This document shows positions 25,750-33,548 of a stretch of 64,000 bases of DNA, piece after piece. The first letter of the stretch is position 1; every line of letters starts with the position of its first letter. Position numbers and translations under genes: made by a program. The notes below the pieces were generated by a model. The model saw only the letters and a program-made list of their open reading frames with translations. It searched no databases and was not told where the DNA came from. Source of the DNA: Halobaculum limi (GTDB taxonomy: Archaea > Halobacteriota > Halobacteria > Halobacteriales > Haloferacaceae). Location: contig NZ_CP120468.1 in the NCBI RefSeq assembly GCF_029490015.1, forward strand, positions 930,001 to 994,000. The letters run 5' to 3'.

Positions 25750-26817
25750 TCAGTCTGCGGTGACGGTGTGGCGCGACCCGTTTCCGACCAGCGACAGCAC
25801 CTCGTCGAAGAAGCCCAGCGAGTCGTGCGGGCCGGGGTTCGCTTCGGGGTGATACTGCCGGGTGATGACCTCGAACTCGTCGCTCTTGAGGCCCTCGGCG
25901 GTGTCGTCGTTGACGTTCACCTGCGTCACTTCGAGGTCGCCGGGGTCGGCGACACTGTAACCGTGGTTCTGCGTCGTCATCACGACTTGGTCAGTCTCCA
26001 GGTCGCGGACGGGTTGGTTGACGCCGCGGTGGCCGAACGCCATCTTCTCCGTCTCGCCGTCGAACGCGCGGGCGACGATTTGTTGACCGAGACAGATGCC
26101 CGCCAGTGGTACCTCGCCAGTGAACTCCCGCACGAGGTCGGTCGCGGCCGCGAAGTTCGCGGGGTCGCCGGGGCCGTTCGAGATGAACAGCACGTCCGGG
26201 TCGAGGTCGGCGACCGTCTCGGCGTCGACGTCGTACGGGAGGACGTGGACGTCGGCGCCGCGTTCGGCGAGCGAGGAGGCGATAGAGCCCTTCATCCCGC
26301 AGTCGACGAGGGCGACGTCGTAGTCGCCACCGCCGTCGACCGTGTACGGTTCGTCTGTCGACACCTGCTTGCCGATGTCGAGGTGGTCGGACATCCCGAC
26401 ACACTCGTCCAGTTCCGCTTTCGCGGCTTCGGGCGTGGCGTCGGGGCCGGCGGCGATACCGCACGCCATCGCACCCTCTTCGCGCACGCTCGTCACCAAC
26501 TCGCGGGTGTCCAGGTGGTCGACCGCGGGCACGCCCTCGCTCTCGAGCCACGCTGCGACGTCGTCGGTGAGTTCGCGGGCGACGGCAGCGTTGGGGTGGA
26601 CACGATCCGACTCGAATCGCTCCGCTCGGACGCCGTAGTTCCCGATCAACGGGTACGAGAACGTCAGGACCTGTTCCTCGTACGAGGGGTCCGTCAACGA
26701 CTCTTCGTACCCTGTGTACGCAGTCGTGAACACCAGTTCACCACGTGTCCGGCCCGGCGCGCGGGCGCGTGCCTCGAAGACACGGCCGTCGGCCAGGGCA
26801 ACGTAGGCGTCCGCCAT
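25750..26817 (-). CDS. carA: Carbamoyl-phosphate synthase small subunit
   Basis: A 355-aa glutaminase subunit. The N-terminal domain starts MADAYVALADGRVFE; the class I amidotransferase domain has SNGPGDP, the nucleophile Cys in GICLGQQ and HPEANPGP. It hydrolyses glutamine and feeds ammonia to CarB for arginine and pyrimidine synthesis. carB is not in the window. It is divergent from an Lrp-type gene with a palindrome between them. Confidence 0.95.
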   Translation of the reverse strand: MADAYVALADGRVFEARARAPGRTRGELVFTTAYTGYEESLTDPSYEEQVLTFSYPLIGNYGVRAERFESDRVHPNAAVARELTDDVAAWLESEGVPAVDHLDTRELVTSVREEGAMACGIAAGPDATPEAAKAELDECVGMSDHLDIGKQVSTDEPYTVDGGGDYDVALVDCGMKGSIASSLAERGADVHVLPYDVDAETVADLDPDVLFISNGPGDPANFAAATDLVREFTGEVPLAGICLGQQIVARAFDGETEKMAFGHRGVNQPVRDLETDQVVMTTQNHGYSVADPGDLEVTQVNVNDDTAEGLKSDEFEVITRQYHPEANPGPHDSLGFFDEVLSLVGNGSRHTVTAD

Positions 26818-26868
26818 TACGAGAAGCACAATACGGGCCGCATCATAAGTGCGTCGTTCGAAGATACG

Positions 26869-26883
26869 TTACGAATTTCGTAA
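26869..26883. promoter_or_regulatory. 15-bp palindrome TTACGAA-T-TTCGTAA between carA and lrp
   Basis: A perfect inverted repeat with 7-bp arms, 52 bp upstream of carA and 31 bp upstream of the Lrp gene. Position and symmetry fit an operator for the adjacent Lrp/AsnC dimer, overlapping its own promoter. Confidence 0.6.
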
Positions 26884-26914
26884 TCTCTATGCCGCGCTTC
26901 GCACAACACCGTGT

Positions 26915-27328
26915 ATGGACGACCTCGACCGGCGCATCCTCAACCTCCTTCGACGGGACGCACGGACGCCGTACACGGAGATCGCGGACGAGGTGGGGAC
27001 CAGCGAGGGGACGGTGCGAAACCGCGTCGACCGGATGACCAACGAGGGCGTGATCGAACGCTTCACCGTCACGACGCGCACGGGGAACGTGAAGGCGATG
27101 GTGGAGATATCGGTCGACATGAACGTCAACACCAGCGCCGTCTCCGAGCGACTCGCCGACTGGGAGGAGGTGGACTTCGTCTGGCAGGTGTCCGGCCAAG
27201 AGGACATCGTCCTCATCGTCGACTGCGTCGACACTCGCGCGGTGAACGAACTCATCTCCCGCGCCCGCGAACTCGACGAGATAGAGGGGACGAAAACGCG
27301 CCTGATTCTCGACGAGCGACTCGGCTGA
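26915..27328 (+). CDS. Lrp/AsnC family transcriptional regulator
   Basis: A 137-aa regulator with an N-terminal helix-turn-helix (YTEIADEVGTSEGTVRNRVD, about 20-40) and a C-terminal RAM ligand-binding domain (about 60-135, with SGQEDIVLIVDC). Because it is divergent from carA with a symmetric site between, it probably controls carA and itself in response to an amino acid such as glutamine or arginine. The ATG at 26915 is the normal family start. Confidence 0.9.
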   Translation: MDDLDRRILNLLRRDARTPYTEIADEVGTSEGTVRNRVDRMTNEGVIERFTVTTRTGNVKAMVEISVDMNVNTSAVSERLADWEEVDFVWQVSGQEDIVLIVDCVDTRAVNELISRARELDEIEGTKTRLILDERLG

Positions 27329-27339
27329 TCCGGCGCTCC

Positions 27340-28029
27340 TCACTCGGCGTCGGTCGGTGTCGACGCCGTCCGTCTCGCTCCTCGCCACTCGTGGACCGCC
27401 GTGTACGCGCGGTCGATGGCTCGTTGGAGTCGGTCGTACCGCAACACCGGGTCGACGCGCCCGTCCCGCACCGCCGCCGCCACAGAACGCGGCGTCAGCG
27501 GGTCGTCCCCGAGGTCGACCGCGGTGTACGCGCGGCCGACCTCGACGGGGTAGTGCGCGTCGCTCCCACCCACCAACGGGAGGTCGAGACGGTCGGCGAG
27601 TCGTCGGGTGCGGTCGGCGTGTTCGGGGTTCTTCCCGTTGATCTCGACGGCGTCGAAGGCCGCACCGCTCTTGCGGGCGGTGCTGCCGCGGAACGGGTGC
27701 GCGAGGATCGCCGCGCAGTCGCGGTCGTGTGCCAGGTCGACCGTCTCCGCCGGCGTCAACTCGCCCGGCGTCGTTCGTCCGGGGGGATTCGAGCCGACGA
27801 TCAAGACGTGCCCGCGCGTGGTCGACACCTCGATACCGGGAACCGTCGGGAACGTCGTCTCCGCGGAGTAGGCGTAGTCGTGGTTCGTCACCGCAAGCGC
27901 GTCGAGGCCGCGGCGACGGGCCGCGAGTGTCATTGTTCGCAGGCCGACCGGGTCGTACGCCATCGGGCGACCGGGGTTCGCGTGGAAGAAGCGACTGTGG
28001 CTGTGGAGGTCGACGGCGACGACGGTCAC
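27340..28029 (-). CDS. PHP-domain metal-dependent phosphoesterase
   Basis: A 229-aa PHP protein. The metal motifs are DLHSHSRFF (about 7-15), TNHD, an invariant E in IEVSTTRGH, AHPFRG and GSDAHYPVEVG. Such stand-alone PHP proteins hydrolyse phosphodiesters or phosphomonoesters; the substrate is unknown. The GTG at 28029 is chosen because the first metal motif begins seven residues later and no ATG precedes it suitably. It is divergent from the lipid kinase gene, 51 nt away. Confidence 0.85.
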   Translation of the reverse strand: MTVVAVDLHSHSRFFHANPGRPMAYDPVGLRTMTLAARRRGLDALAVTNHDYAYSAETTFPTVPGIEVSTTRGHVLIVGSNPPGRTTPGELTPAETVDLAHDRDCAAILAHPFRGSTARKSGAAFDAVEINGKNPEHADRTRRLADRLDLPLVGGSDAHYPVEVGRAYTAVDLGDDPLTPRSVAAAVRDGRVDPVLRYDRLQRAIDRAYTAVHEWRGARRTASTPTDAE

Positions 28030-28080
28030 GCCGGGGAGACTCCCCGGCAGGGCTTTGGTCTTGCGGGCGGGCGGTGACGT

Positions 28081-29031
28081 ATGCGCGTCCTCGTCCGTAA
28101 CCCGAACAGTGGCGACCGAAAGCGGAGCGTCCGCGCCGCCGATATCGCCCGCGACCGCGGCTACGACGTCCGTGACTCGACACGACGCGGCGAGACGTAC
28201 GACCTCGCGCGCGAGGCCGCCGCCGAGGGTGCGGCCCTCGTCGCGGCCTGTGGCGGCGACGGCACGCTCAACGAGGTGGTGCGCGGCGTCGACGACGCCG
28301 GTCGCCTCGACGAGACGGAGGTGGGCGTCGTCCCCGCGGGCACGGGCAACGACTTCGCGGACAACGTCGGTATCCGCGGCGTCGAACACGCCTTCGAGGT
28401 GTTGGATCACGGCGAGTCACGCCGCATCGACCTCGGGAGCGTCGACCTCCCCGCCGGGACGACGACCGACCACGACGACCCGACGCCGCCGCGCCCGTTC
28501 CTCAACTCCTGTGTCGGCGGTCTCACCGCCGAGTCGAGCGCCCGGACCAACCCCGAGTCGAAGCGTCGCCTCGGCGTCCTCGCGTACGTGGTGTCGACGC
28601 TCGCACACACCCGCGACTTCCAAGGACTGGAACTCGACGTGCGTGCCGGTCCCGAACGCGACCCGGTGTGGGAGGGGACCGCCGCGATGCTGTTGGTCGG
28701 CAACGGGCGGCGCTTCCCCGGCGAGGAGCGCCGACAGGCGGATATGGAAGACGGCAGACTGAACGTGGTCGTCGTCGAGGACGCCCCCACGTACGACTAT
28801 CTCGCTCGCGGCGCACTCGACAAACTCCTTCGACGTGGAGCGTCGCACCTGACGCGCCTGAAGGTCCCGTCGCTGGTCGTCGACGCGAGCAGACCCCGGC
28901 AGTTCTCGCTCGACGGCGAACTCGTCGAGCGTCGCCACGTCGAGTTCGCGTGTCGCCCGGGCGCGATGCGGTTCCGCGTCGGCGACGACTACGACCCGCA
29001 CCCGCCGGAGACCCCGCCGGACGTTCGCTGA
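28081..29031 (+). CDS. YegS/diacylglycerol kinase-like lipid kinase
   Basis: A 316-aa kinase with the DAGK catalytic motifs: NPNSG near the start, CGGDGTLNEV (about 57-66) and VPAGTGNDFA. A second beta domain ends with FSLDGEL. These enzymes phosphorylate diacylglycerol, sphingosine or other lipid alcohols with ATP. In haloarchaea the natural substrate could be an archaeal glycerol diether; this is inference. Confidence 0.88.
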   Translation: MRVLVRNPNSGDRKRSVRAADIARDRGYDVRDSTRRGETYDLAREAAAEGAALVAACGGDGTLNEVVRGVDDAGRLDETEVGVVPAGTGNDFADNVGIRGVEHAFEVLDHGESRRIDLGSVDLPAGTTTDHDDPTPPRPFLNSCVGGLTAESSARTNPESKRRLGVLAYVVSTLAHTRDFQGLELDVRAGPERDPVWEGTAAMLLVGNGRRFPGEERRQADMEDGRLNVVVVEDAPTYDYLARGALDKLLRRGASHLTRLKVPSLVVDASRPRQFSLDGELVERRHVEFACRPGAMRFRVGDDYDPHPPETPPDVR

Positions 29032-29152
29032 GCGCCGCCACCGGGTCCCCGTCGAGTCGCCGTAGAGTTGCCGCTGGGTCGCCGCCGCCGAACGAGCGAC
29101 GTGGCCGGATTCGACCGAAGCCGTCATAGTCCGCGCTTACGACCCACGCCGT

Positions 29153-29740
29153 ATGAGCACGGACGACGCCGGCGCGAGCGACGCCGGAGCGAGCGAAGAG
29201 ACGGAACACGAGAACGCGCTTCAAGACGTTATCGCCGTCGACAGCGACGACAACCCGCAGGGGACGGTCAATCGCTTGGAAGCCCACACCGGGCACGGTA
29301 TCCGCCACCGGGCGTTCACCTGCCTCGTCTTCGACGGAGAGGGTCGCCTCCTCCTCGGCCAGCGCGCCCCCGGCAAGCGCCTGTGGGGGACGCACTGGGA
29401 CGGCACCGTCGCCTCCCATCCGGTCGAGGGACAGTCACAAGAAGAGGCGACAGCCGTCCGTCTGGAGGAGGAACTCGGCGTCACGCCCGACCAGTACGAC
29501 GACCTGCGCGTGACCGACCGCTTCGAGTACAAGCGCTACTTCGAGAACGCCGGCCTGGAGTGGGAGGTGTGTGCGGTGCTGAAGGTGACGCTCGACGACA
29601 CCACCCTCGACCCCGATGAAGACGAGATTGCGGGGCTGCTGTGGGTCGACTACGAACACCTCCACGAGCACCCCGAGTGGTACCGTCAACTGCGCCTGTG
29701 CCCGTGGTTCGAGATTGCGATGCGCCGCGACTTCGAGTAG
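29153..29740 (+). CDS. idi: Isopentenyl-diphosphate delta-isomerase type I-like (Nudix)
   Basis: A 195-aa Nudix protein resembling type I Idi, which interconverts IPP and DMAPP for archaeal lipids and carotenoids. Matching landmarks are RHRAFTCLVF, GQRAPGKRLWGTHWDGTVAS, EEATAVRLEEELG and EWEVCAV, whose Glu138 fits catalytic E116 of the E. coli enzyme. The active Cys67 equivalent (in NSVCGHP) is Ala87 in TVASHP. Haloarchaeal forms may naturally use this variant, but a Nudix hydrolase role remains possible. A JAMM protease gene begins 3 nt after its stop. Confidence 0.85.
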   Translation: MSTDDAGASDAGASEETEHENALQDVIAVDSDDNPQGTVNRLEAHTGHGIRHRAFTCLVFDGEGRLLLGQRAPGKRLWGTHWDGTVASHPVEGQSQEEATAVRLEEELGVTPDQYDDLRVTDRFEYKRYFENAGLEWEVCAVLKVTLDDTTLDPDEDEIAGLLWVDYEHLHEHPEWYRQLRLCPWFEIAMRRDFE

Positions 29741-29743
29741 GGC

Positions 29744-30193
29744 GTGCCCGCCGACCGCCTCCTGCTTCCGTCCGCGGTCCGCGAGACCCTCCACGAGCGA
29801 CGGGCCGCGGGCGCACCACAGGAGGTGTGTGGCGTCCTCCTCGGCGACCGAGCGACCGACAGCGACGACGAGACGACCCCCGACGTCGGCGACCCGCTAG
29901 CCGACCGCGTCGTCGAGGCCGTCGCCGTCGACAACGTCGCCGCCGACCCGGAACGATTCTACGAACTCGATCCGACCGAGACCGTCGCCGTCGTCGAGGA
30001 CGCCGAAACGCGGGGGCTAGCGGTGGTCGGCTTCTACCACACCCACCCACGCGGCCCCGCGTCGCCGTCGTCGGTCGACCGCGATCGCGCGACGTGGGTT
30101 GGCTACGTCTACTGCATCGTCGCGCCCGACGACGTCGTCGCGTACCGGTGGACGGGCGAGCAGTTCCGCTCGCTCCGGGTCGAAACGCCGTAA
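29744..30193 (+). CDS. JAMM/MPN+ metalloprotease (desampylase-like)
   Basis: A 149-aa single-domain JAB1/MPN protein starting at GTG. The zinc site is complete: Glu27 in QEVCGVLLG, H99 and H101 in YHTHP, and D112, giving the H-x-H-x10-D JAMM pattern. Relatives remove ubiquitin-like SAMP modifiers from proteins or process their precursors. It probably shares a transcript with idi. A MoaD-like protein with internal Gly-Gly is encoded at 15.9 kb and could be a distant substrate candidate. Confidence 0.85.
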   Translation: MPADRLLLPSAVRETLHERRAAGAPQEVCGVLLGDRATDSDDETTPDVGDPLADRVVEAVAVDNVAADPERFYELDPTETVAVVEDAETRGLAVVGFYHTHPRGPASPSSVDRDRATWVGYVYCIVAPDDVVAYRWTGEQFRSLRVETP

Positions 30194-30217
30194 TCCCCCC
30201 CGGCCCGAAGGAGACGT

Positions 30218-30967
30218 ATGACCGACCACGACGCGACTCGAGACGCCGACCTCGTCGCCGACGGCGGGACGCCCGATCCGGACCTGTACGACGACCTGAC
30301 CGGCCAGGCGGCGCTCGTGACCGGCGCGAATCGCGGCATCGGTGCGGAGATCGCCGCGAACCTCGCGGACTTGGGCGCGACCGTCTACGCGGGCGTGCGC
30401 AGCGTCACGTACGACCTGCCCGACGAGTACGAACGCGTGACTCTCGACGTGAGCCAGGAGGGCGACATCCAGGACGCACTCAACCAGATCGGCGAGACCG
30501 AGGACGGTCTCGACATCCTCGTGAACAACGCCGGCGTCGGCCACTTCGGGAACCCACTTCACGAAGAGCAGACGCACCACATCGACCACTCCATCTCGGT
30601 GAACCTCCGCGGGCCGATGCTGCTGTGTAAGTACGCCGTACCGCCGATGTTGCGCACGGAGACGCCCCGCATCGTCAACGTCTCCTCCGGGATGGGTGCG
30701 CTCGGGGAAGACCAGTCGGGTGGATCGCCGTCCTACCGCGTGACGAAGACGGGGCTGAACGGCCTGACGAAGTATCTCCACGGCGAGTACGCCGACGAGG
30801 GGTTGATCGCCAACTCGGTGTGTCCCGGTTGGGTCCACACCGAGATGGGCGGCGAAGAGGCTCCTCGAACCCCCGCCGAGGGCGCGGAGACGCCGACGTG
30901 GCTCGCACGGTTCCGGTCGGGGCCGGGCGGGCGGTTCTGGCGGAAGAACGCGGTCATCGACTGGTAG
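30218..30967 (+). CDS. Short-chain dehydrogenase/reductase
   Basis: A 249-aa SDR. The cofactor motif is TGANRGIG (about 37-44), the NNAG motif follows, and the catalytic Ser-Tyr-Lys appears as VSSGMG and YRVTK. It likely reduces a carbonyl with NAD(P)H. The C-terminal segment (TPTWLARFRSGPGGRFWRK) is basic and unusual. It lies 24 nt after the JAMM gene and could be in the same operon. Confidence 0.9.
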   Translation: MTDHDATRDADLVADGGTPDPDLYDDLTGQAALVTGANRGIGAEIAANLADLGATVYAGVRSVTYDLPDEYERVTLDVSQEGDIQDALNQIGETEDGLDILVNNAGVGHFGNPLHEEQTHHIDHSISVNLRGPMLLCKYAVPPMLRTETPRIVNVSSGMGALGEDQSGGSPSYRVTKTGLNGLTKYLHGEYADEGLIANSVCPGWVHTEMGGEEAPRTPAEGAETPTWLARFRSGPGGRFWRKNAVIDW

Positions 30968-31036
30968 TTCCACGCTACCGGAATCGTGCACGGTGACCGG
31001 CCCCGAAGAACGAATACGTCCGGTGGCCCGGCGAAG

Positions 31037-31070
31037 CGAACGATCCGTTCCGGAACCTCGTGATCGTTCG
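31037..31070. promoter_or_regulatory. Inverted repeat upstream of a TATA box
   Basis: CGAACGATC and GATCGTTCG form 9-bp arms around a 16-nt centre that itself contains TTCCGGAA. A TATA-like element (AGTATATAAG) begins about 8 bp later, so the repeat overlaps the expected upstream control region of the DUF7344-like gene. It could alternatively end the SDR transcript. Confidence 0.45.
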
Positions 31071-31114
31071 TCCACTAGTATATAAGACGCTGATATGACA
31101 AGCATCACCTACTG

Positions 31115-31516
31115 GTGGGGACGAATCTTCTTACTGGTGTGACACTGGAGACCCCACCCGACTGGTCGACCGTATTCGACGCACTCGCGAACGCCGAGCG
31201 GCGGCGTGTGCTCGTCCACCTGACCGACGCTCCAGCGGAGCCGGTTTCGCCTCACGACCTCGCGGTGGTGTTGACCGGGGACGGTCCACCCGACGCTGTC
31301 GAGGAGCACCTCGTCCGCCTGCGTCACGTGCACCTCCCGAAACTCGAAGCGAGCGGTCTCACGACGACCGAGGACGGGGGCGTGGTGGCGAGTCAGTTCG
31401 CGATGGCACTGCCGACGTGGTCCCTCGACCCGACGGCAGGCGCCGTGCCAGATCCGGTGGAGTTCGGGCTGGTCCAGAACGAACGGGGGGCCGCCGGGCG
31501 AAGCAGCGGCGACTGA
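31115..31516 (+). CDS. DUF7344-like winged-helix protein
   Basis: A 133-aa protein with the core WSTVFDALANAERRRVLVHL and LRHVHLPKLEASGLTTTED, i.e. a small winged helix with the VHLPKL motif. Paralogues are at 17418 and 32342. It opens a regulator cluster including an HTH_10 protein and a HalOD1 protein. The start may be GTG 31115 or GTG 31139; TATA spacing favours a leaderless or nearly leaderless start. Confidence 0.65.
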   Translation: MGTNLLTGVTLETPPDWSTVFDALANAERRRVLVHLTDAPAEPVSPHDLAVVLTGDGPPDAVEEHLVRLRHVHLPKLEASGLTTTEDGGVVASQFAMALPTWSLDPTAGAVPDPVEFGLVQNERGAAGRSSGD

Positions 31517-31597
31517 GACCCACGCCGGTAGCCTCGCGTCGTCGTGGACCGTTCACCGAACAATCGAGTTGAATACCCGCTACGGCGTACTCATCGT

Positions 31598-32254
31598 ATG
31601 GCAGTCATCGCGGAGTTCACCGTCGCGCCCGAGCAGTTCGTCCTCGGGCAGGTGCTGTCGCGGGCCTCCGACATCGAAGTCGAGATGGAACGCGTGGTGC
31701 CGAGTTCTCAGCGGGTGATGCCGTACATCTGGGTCCGCGGTGACGACCTCGCGAGTTTCGAGGAGGCTATCCAGTCCAGCGACTACGTCGAGGAAGTCGT
31801 CCCGCTCGACGTCGTCGGCAACCGGGGATTGTATCGCGTCGAGTGGAGCGAAGACGTCCGGAGCCTCATCTACGCGATGGCGGCGTTCGACGCAACCATC
31901 CTCGAGGCGAACAGCACCGGGCAGTGGTTCTTCCGCATCCGATTCGAGGACCAAAACCGCGTGGCGGAGTTCAACGAGTTCCTCAACGACCGCGGCATCG
32001 ACATCACGATGACCCGCCTGTACCGACTTCACGAGGGCGAACGCGAACGTCCGTTCGGCTTGACCGAGACCCAACAGCGCGTCCTCTCGCTGGCTATCGA
32101 ACGCGGGTACTTCGAGGTGCCGCGGCGGGCGACCCTGCGGGACATCGCCGCCGAACTCGACGTCTCCGAACAGTCCGTCTCCGAGACCATTCGCCGCGGC
32201 GCGAACAAGGTGCTCAAACAGACGCTCGTACAACTGGAAGCCGTCTCGGAGTGA
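31598..32254 (+). CDS. HTH_10-type transcriptional regulator (bacterio-opsin activator family)
   Basis: A 218-aa protein with a ligand-like N-terminal domain (about 1-155) and a C-terminal HTH_10 domain: GLTETQQRVLSLAIERGYFEVPRRATLRDIAAELDVSEQSVSETIRR. This is the DNA-binding domain of Bat, the bop regulator, and of many orphan haloarchaeal regulators. Its target is unknown. A sensory rhodopsin operon lies 5 kb downstream. The ATG at 31598 is the family start. Confidence 0.85.
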   Translation: MAVIAEFTVAPEQFVLGQVLSRASDIEVEMERVVPSSQRVMPYIWVRGDDLASFEEAIQSSDYVEEVVPLDVVGNRGLYRVEWSEDVRSLIYAMAAFDATILEANSTGQWFFRIRFEDQNRVAEFNEFLNDRGIDITMTRLYRLHEGERERPFGLTETQQRVLSLAIERGYFEVPRRATLRDIAAELDVSEQSVSETIRRGANKVLKQTLVQLEAVSE

Positions 32255-32259
32255 CTACG

Positions 32260-32276
32260 CGGCCGACGGTCGGCCG
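32260..32276 (+). terminator. Hairpin after the HTH_10 gene
   Basis: CGGCCGAC-G-GTCGGCCG, 8-bp arms, directly downstream of the stop. It is too tight in the centre for full pairing but a good terminator candidate. The next gene has its own AT-rich promoter (TTACTTAAAG, CATTACATAA) right after it. Confidence 0.45.
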
Positions 32277-32341
32277 ATTACTTAAAGAGCATTACATAAC
32301 AAGCGACAGGGCTTCGTGAGGGCTAGAACAGATACTCTATT

Positions 32342-32695
32342 ATGACTGGTCGGGGACCACAAAATTGGTCAAATATCTATGATGCGCTGTCTCACATCCA
32401 TCGCCGGGAACTCCTCCGATATCTCACCCGCGAGACCGTTGGGCCAGTACAGACCGAGTCGTTGGCACGGCACCTGCAAAGTGAGGGCACCGATCGGGAG
32501 TCGTTAGACGACGCACTCGTCGAACTTCGACACGTCCACCTGCCGAAGTTGCTCGACGCAGATCTCATCACGTGGCGACGCGACGACGGTGTCGTCGTCC
32601 CGACGACGTTCGCGCGCGAAGCGCCGGCCCTGTTGTACGAACCCGCCAAGACGTTCGAGCGAACGGTCGACAGTCGACAAGAGGGTCAGCTATGA
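32342..32695 (+). CDS. DUF7344-like winged-helix protein
   Basis: A 117-aa protein with NWSNIYDALSHIHRRELLRYL and LRHVHLPKLLDADLITWRRDD, a clear paralogue of 31115. It probably binds DNA or a partner. The HalOD1-domain gene overlaps its stop by 4 nt (ATGA), so the pair is made together. It has a separate AT-rich promoter. Confidence 0.7.
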   Translation: MTGRGPQNWSNIYDALSHIHRRELLRYLTRETVGPVQTESLARHLQSEGTDRESLDDALVELRHVHLPKLLDADLITWRRDDGVVVPTTFAREAPALLYEPAKTFERTVDSRQEGQL

Positions 32696-33042
32696 TCGAG
32701 GACCCTGGGAGAAACGATCGCTTCACTGGGTTCGACTCGTCGGCGGTGACCGAGTACCCGTACGACGAGGACGGCGACACCGAACCGGTGAGCGTCCGCG
32801 TCGTCGAGAGTGTCGCCGCGGCGACGAACAGTCGCGCCGTCGACCTCTCCCCCCTTTTCGAGACGGTCGAACCCGACGCACTCGACTCGTTGTATCCGCC
32901 GCACGGCCCCGGTGGAATCGTCATCGCCTTCCGATACGAGGGGACCATCGTCGAACTCAGTGGCCCCGGAGATGTGGTCGTCGCACTCGAAGACGACTCA
33001 GCGGCCGGTGAGGCCGACGAGAGCGGCGGCCTGCCCAGCTAG
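32692..33042 (+). CDS. HalOD1 output domain protein
   Basis: A 116-aa acidic protein whose core SVRVVESVAAATNSRAVDLSPLFETVEPDALDSLY and IVIAFRYEGTIVELSG match the HalOD1 output domain, a small module common in haloarchaea and thought to act in two-component-like signalling. It is translationally coupled to the DUF7344-like gene. No receiver domain accompanies it here. Confidence 0.82.
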   Translation: MIEDPGRNDRFTGFDSSAVTEYPYDEDGDTEPVSVRVVESVAAATNSRAVDLSPLFETVEPDALDSLYPPHGPGGIVIAFRYEGTIVELSGPGDVVVALEDDSAAGEADESGGLPS

Positions 33043-33135
33043 GGGAGTAGCACCGACCGTTCGGCGTCCGAGTCGCAACCTCACGTAGCATCGCCGTCGT
33101 TTCACCCGTGAGCCGTCGCTGGACGCTATCAAACC

Positions 33136-33143
33136 GTTTATAC
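33136..33143 (+). promoter_or_regulatory. TATA box for aIF5A
   Basis: GTTTATAC lies about 24 bp before the ATG at 33167; the transcript may be leaderless or carry a very short leader. Confidence 0.5.
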
Positions 33144-33166
33144 GGCGGCGACGGAAATCGCGAGGT

Positions 33167-33541
33167 ATGCCTCGAGAGCAGAAGCAGGTCCGCGAACTTC
33201 AGGAGGGGAGCTACGTGATGATGGAGGACTCCCCCTGCAAGATTAACGCCTACAGCACCGCGAAGCCGGGCAAACACGGCAGCGCGAAGGCCCGTATCGA
33301 GGGCAAGGGCGTCTTCGACGGCAAGAAGCGGTCGCTCTCTCAGCCGGTCGACGCGAAGGTGTGGGTGCCGATCATCCAGCGGAAACAGGGTCAGGTCGTC
33401 AGCGTCTCCGGCGACGACGCACAGGTGATGGACTTAGACACCTACGAGACGTTCACGATGCGCGTGCCCGAAGACGAGGACTTCCAGCCCGACCAGAACA
33501 TCGAGTACCTCGAGTACGAGGGCCAGCGGAAGGTCGTCTGA
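33167..33541 (+). CDS. eif5A: Translation initiation factor aIF5A (hypusine-bearing)
   Basis: A 124-aa aIF5A. The hypusination loop [14 protein letters not shown] is intact, with Lys36 as the modified residue (PGKHG). The N-terminal SH3-like and C-terminal OB-fold halves are of normal length. aIF5A helps ribosomes at hard-to-translate peptides and binds RNA. An agmatinase-family gene follows after 7 nt, and deoxyhypusine synthase lies 5 kb downstream. Confidence 0.97.
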   Translation: MPREQKQVRELQEGSYVMMEDSPCKINAYSTAKPGKHGSAKARIEGKGVFDGKKRSLSQPVDAKVWVPIIQRKQGQVVSVSGDDAQVMDLDTYETFTMRVPEDEDFQPDQNIEYLEYEGQRKVV

Positions 33542-33548
33542 TCGGCTC

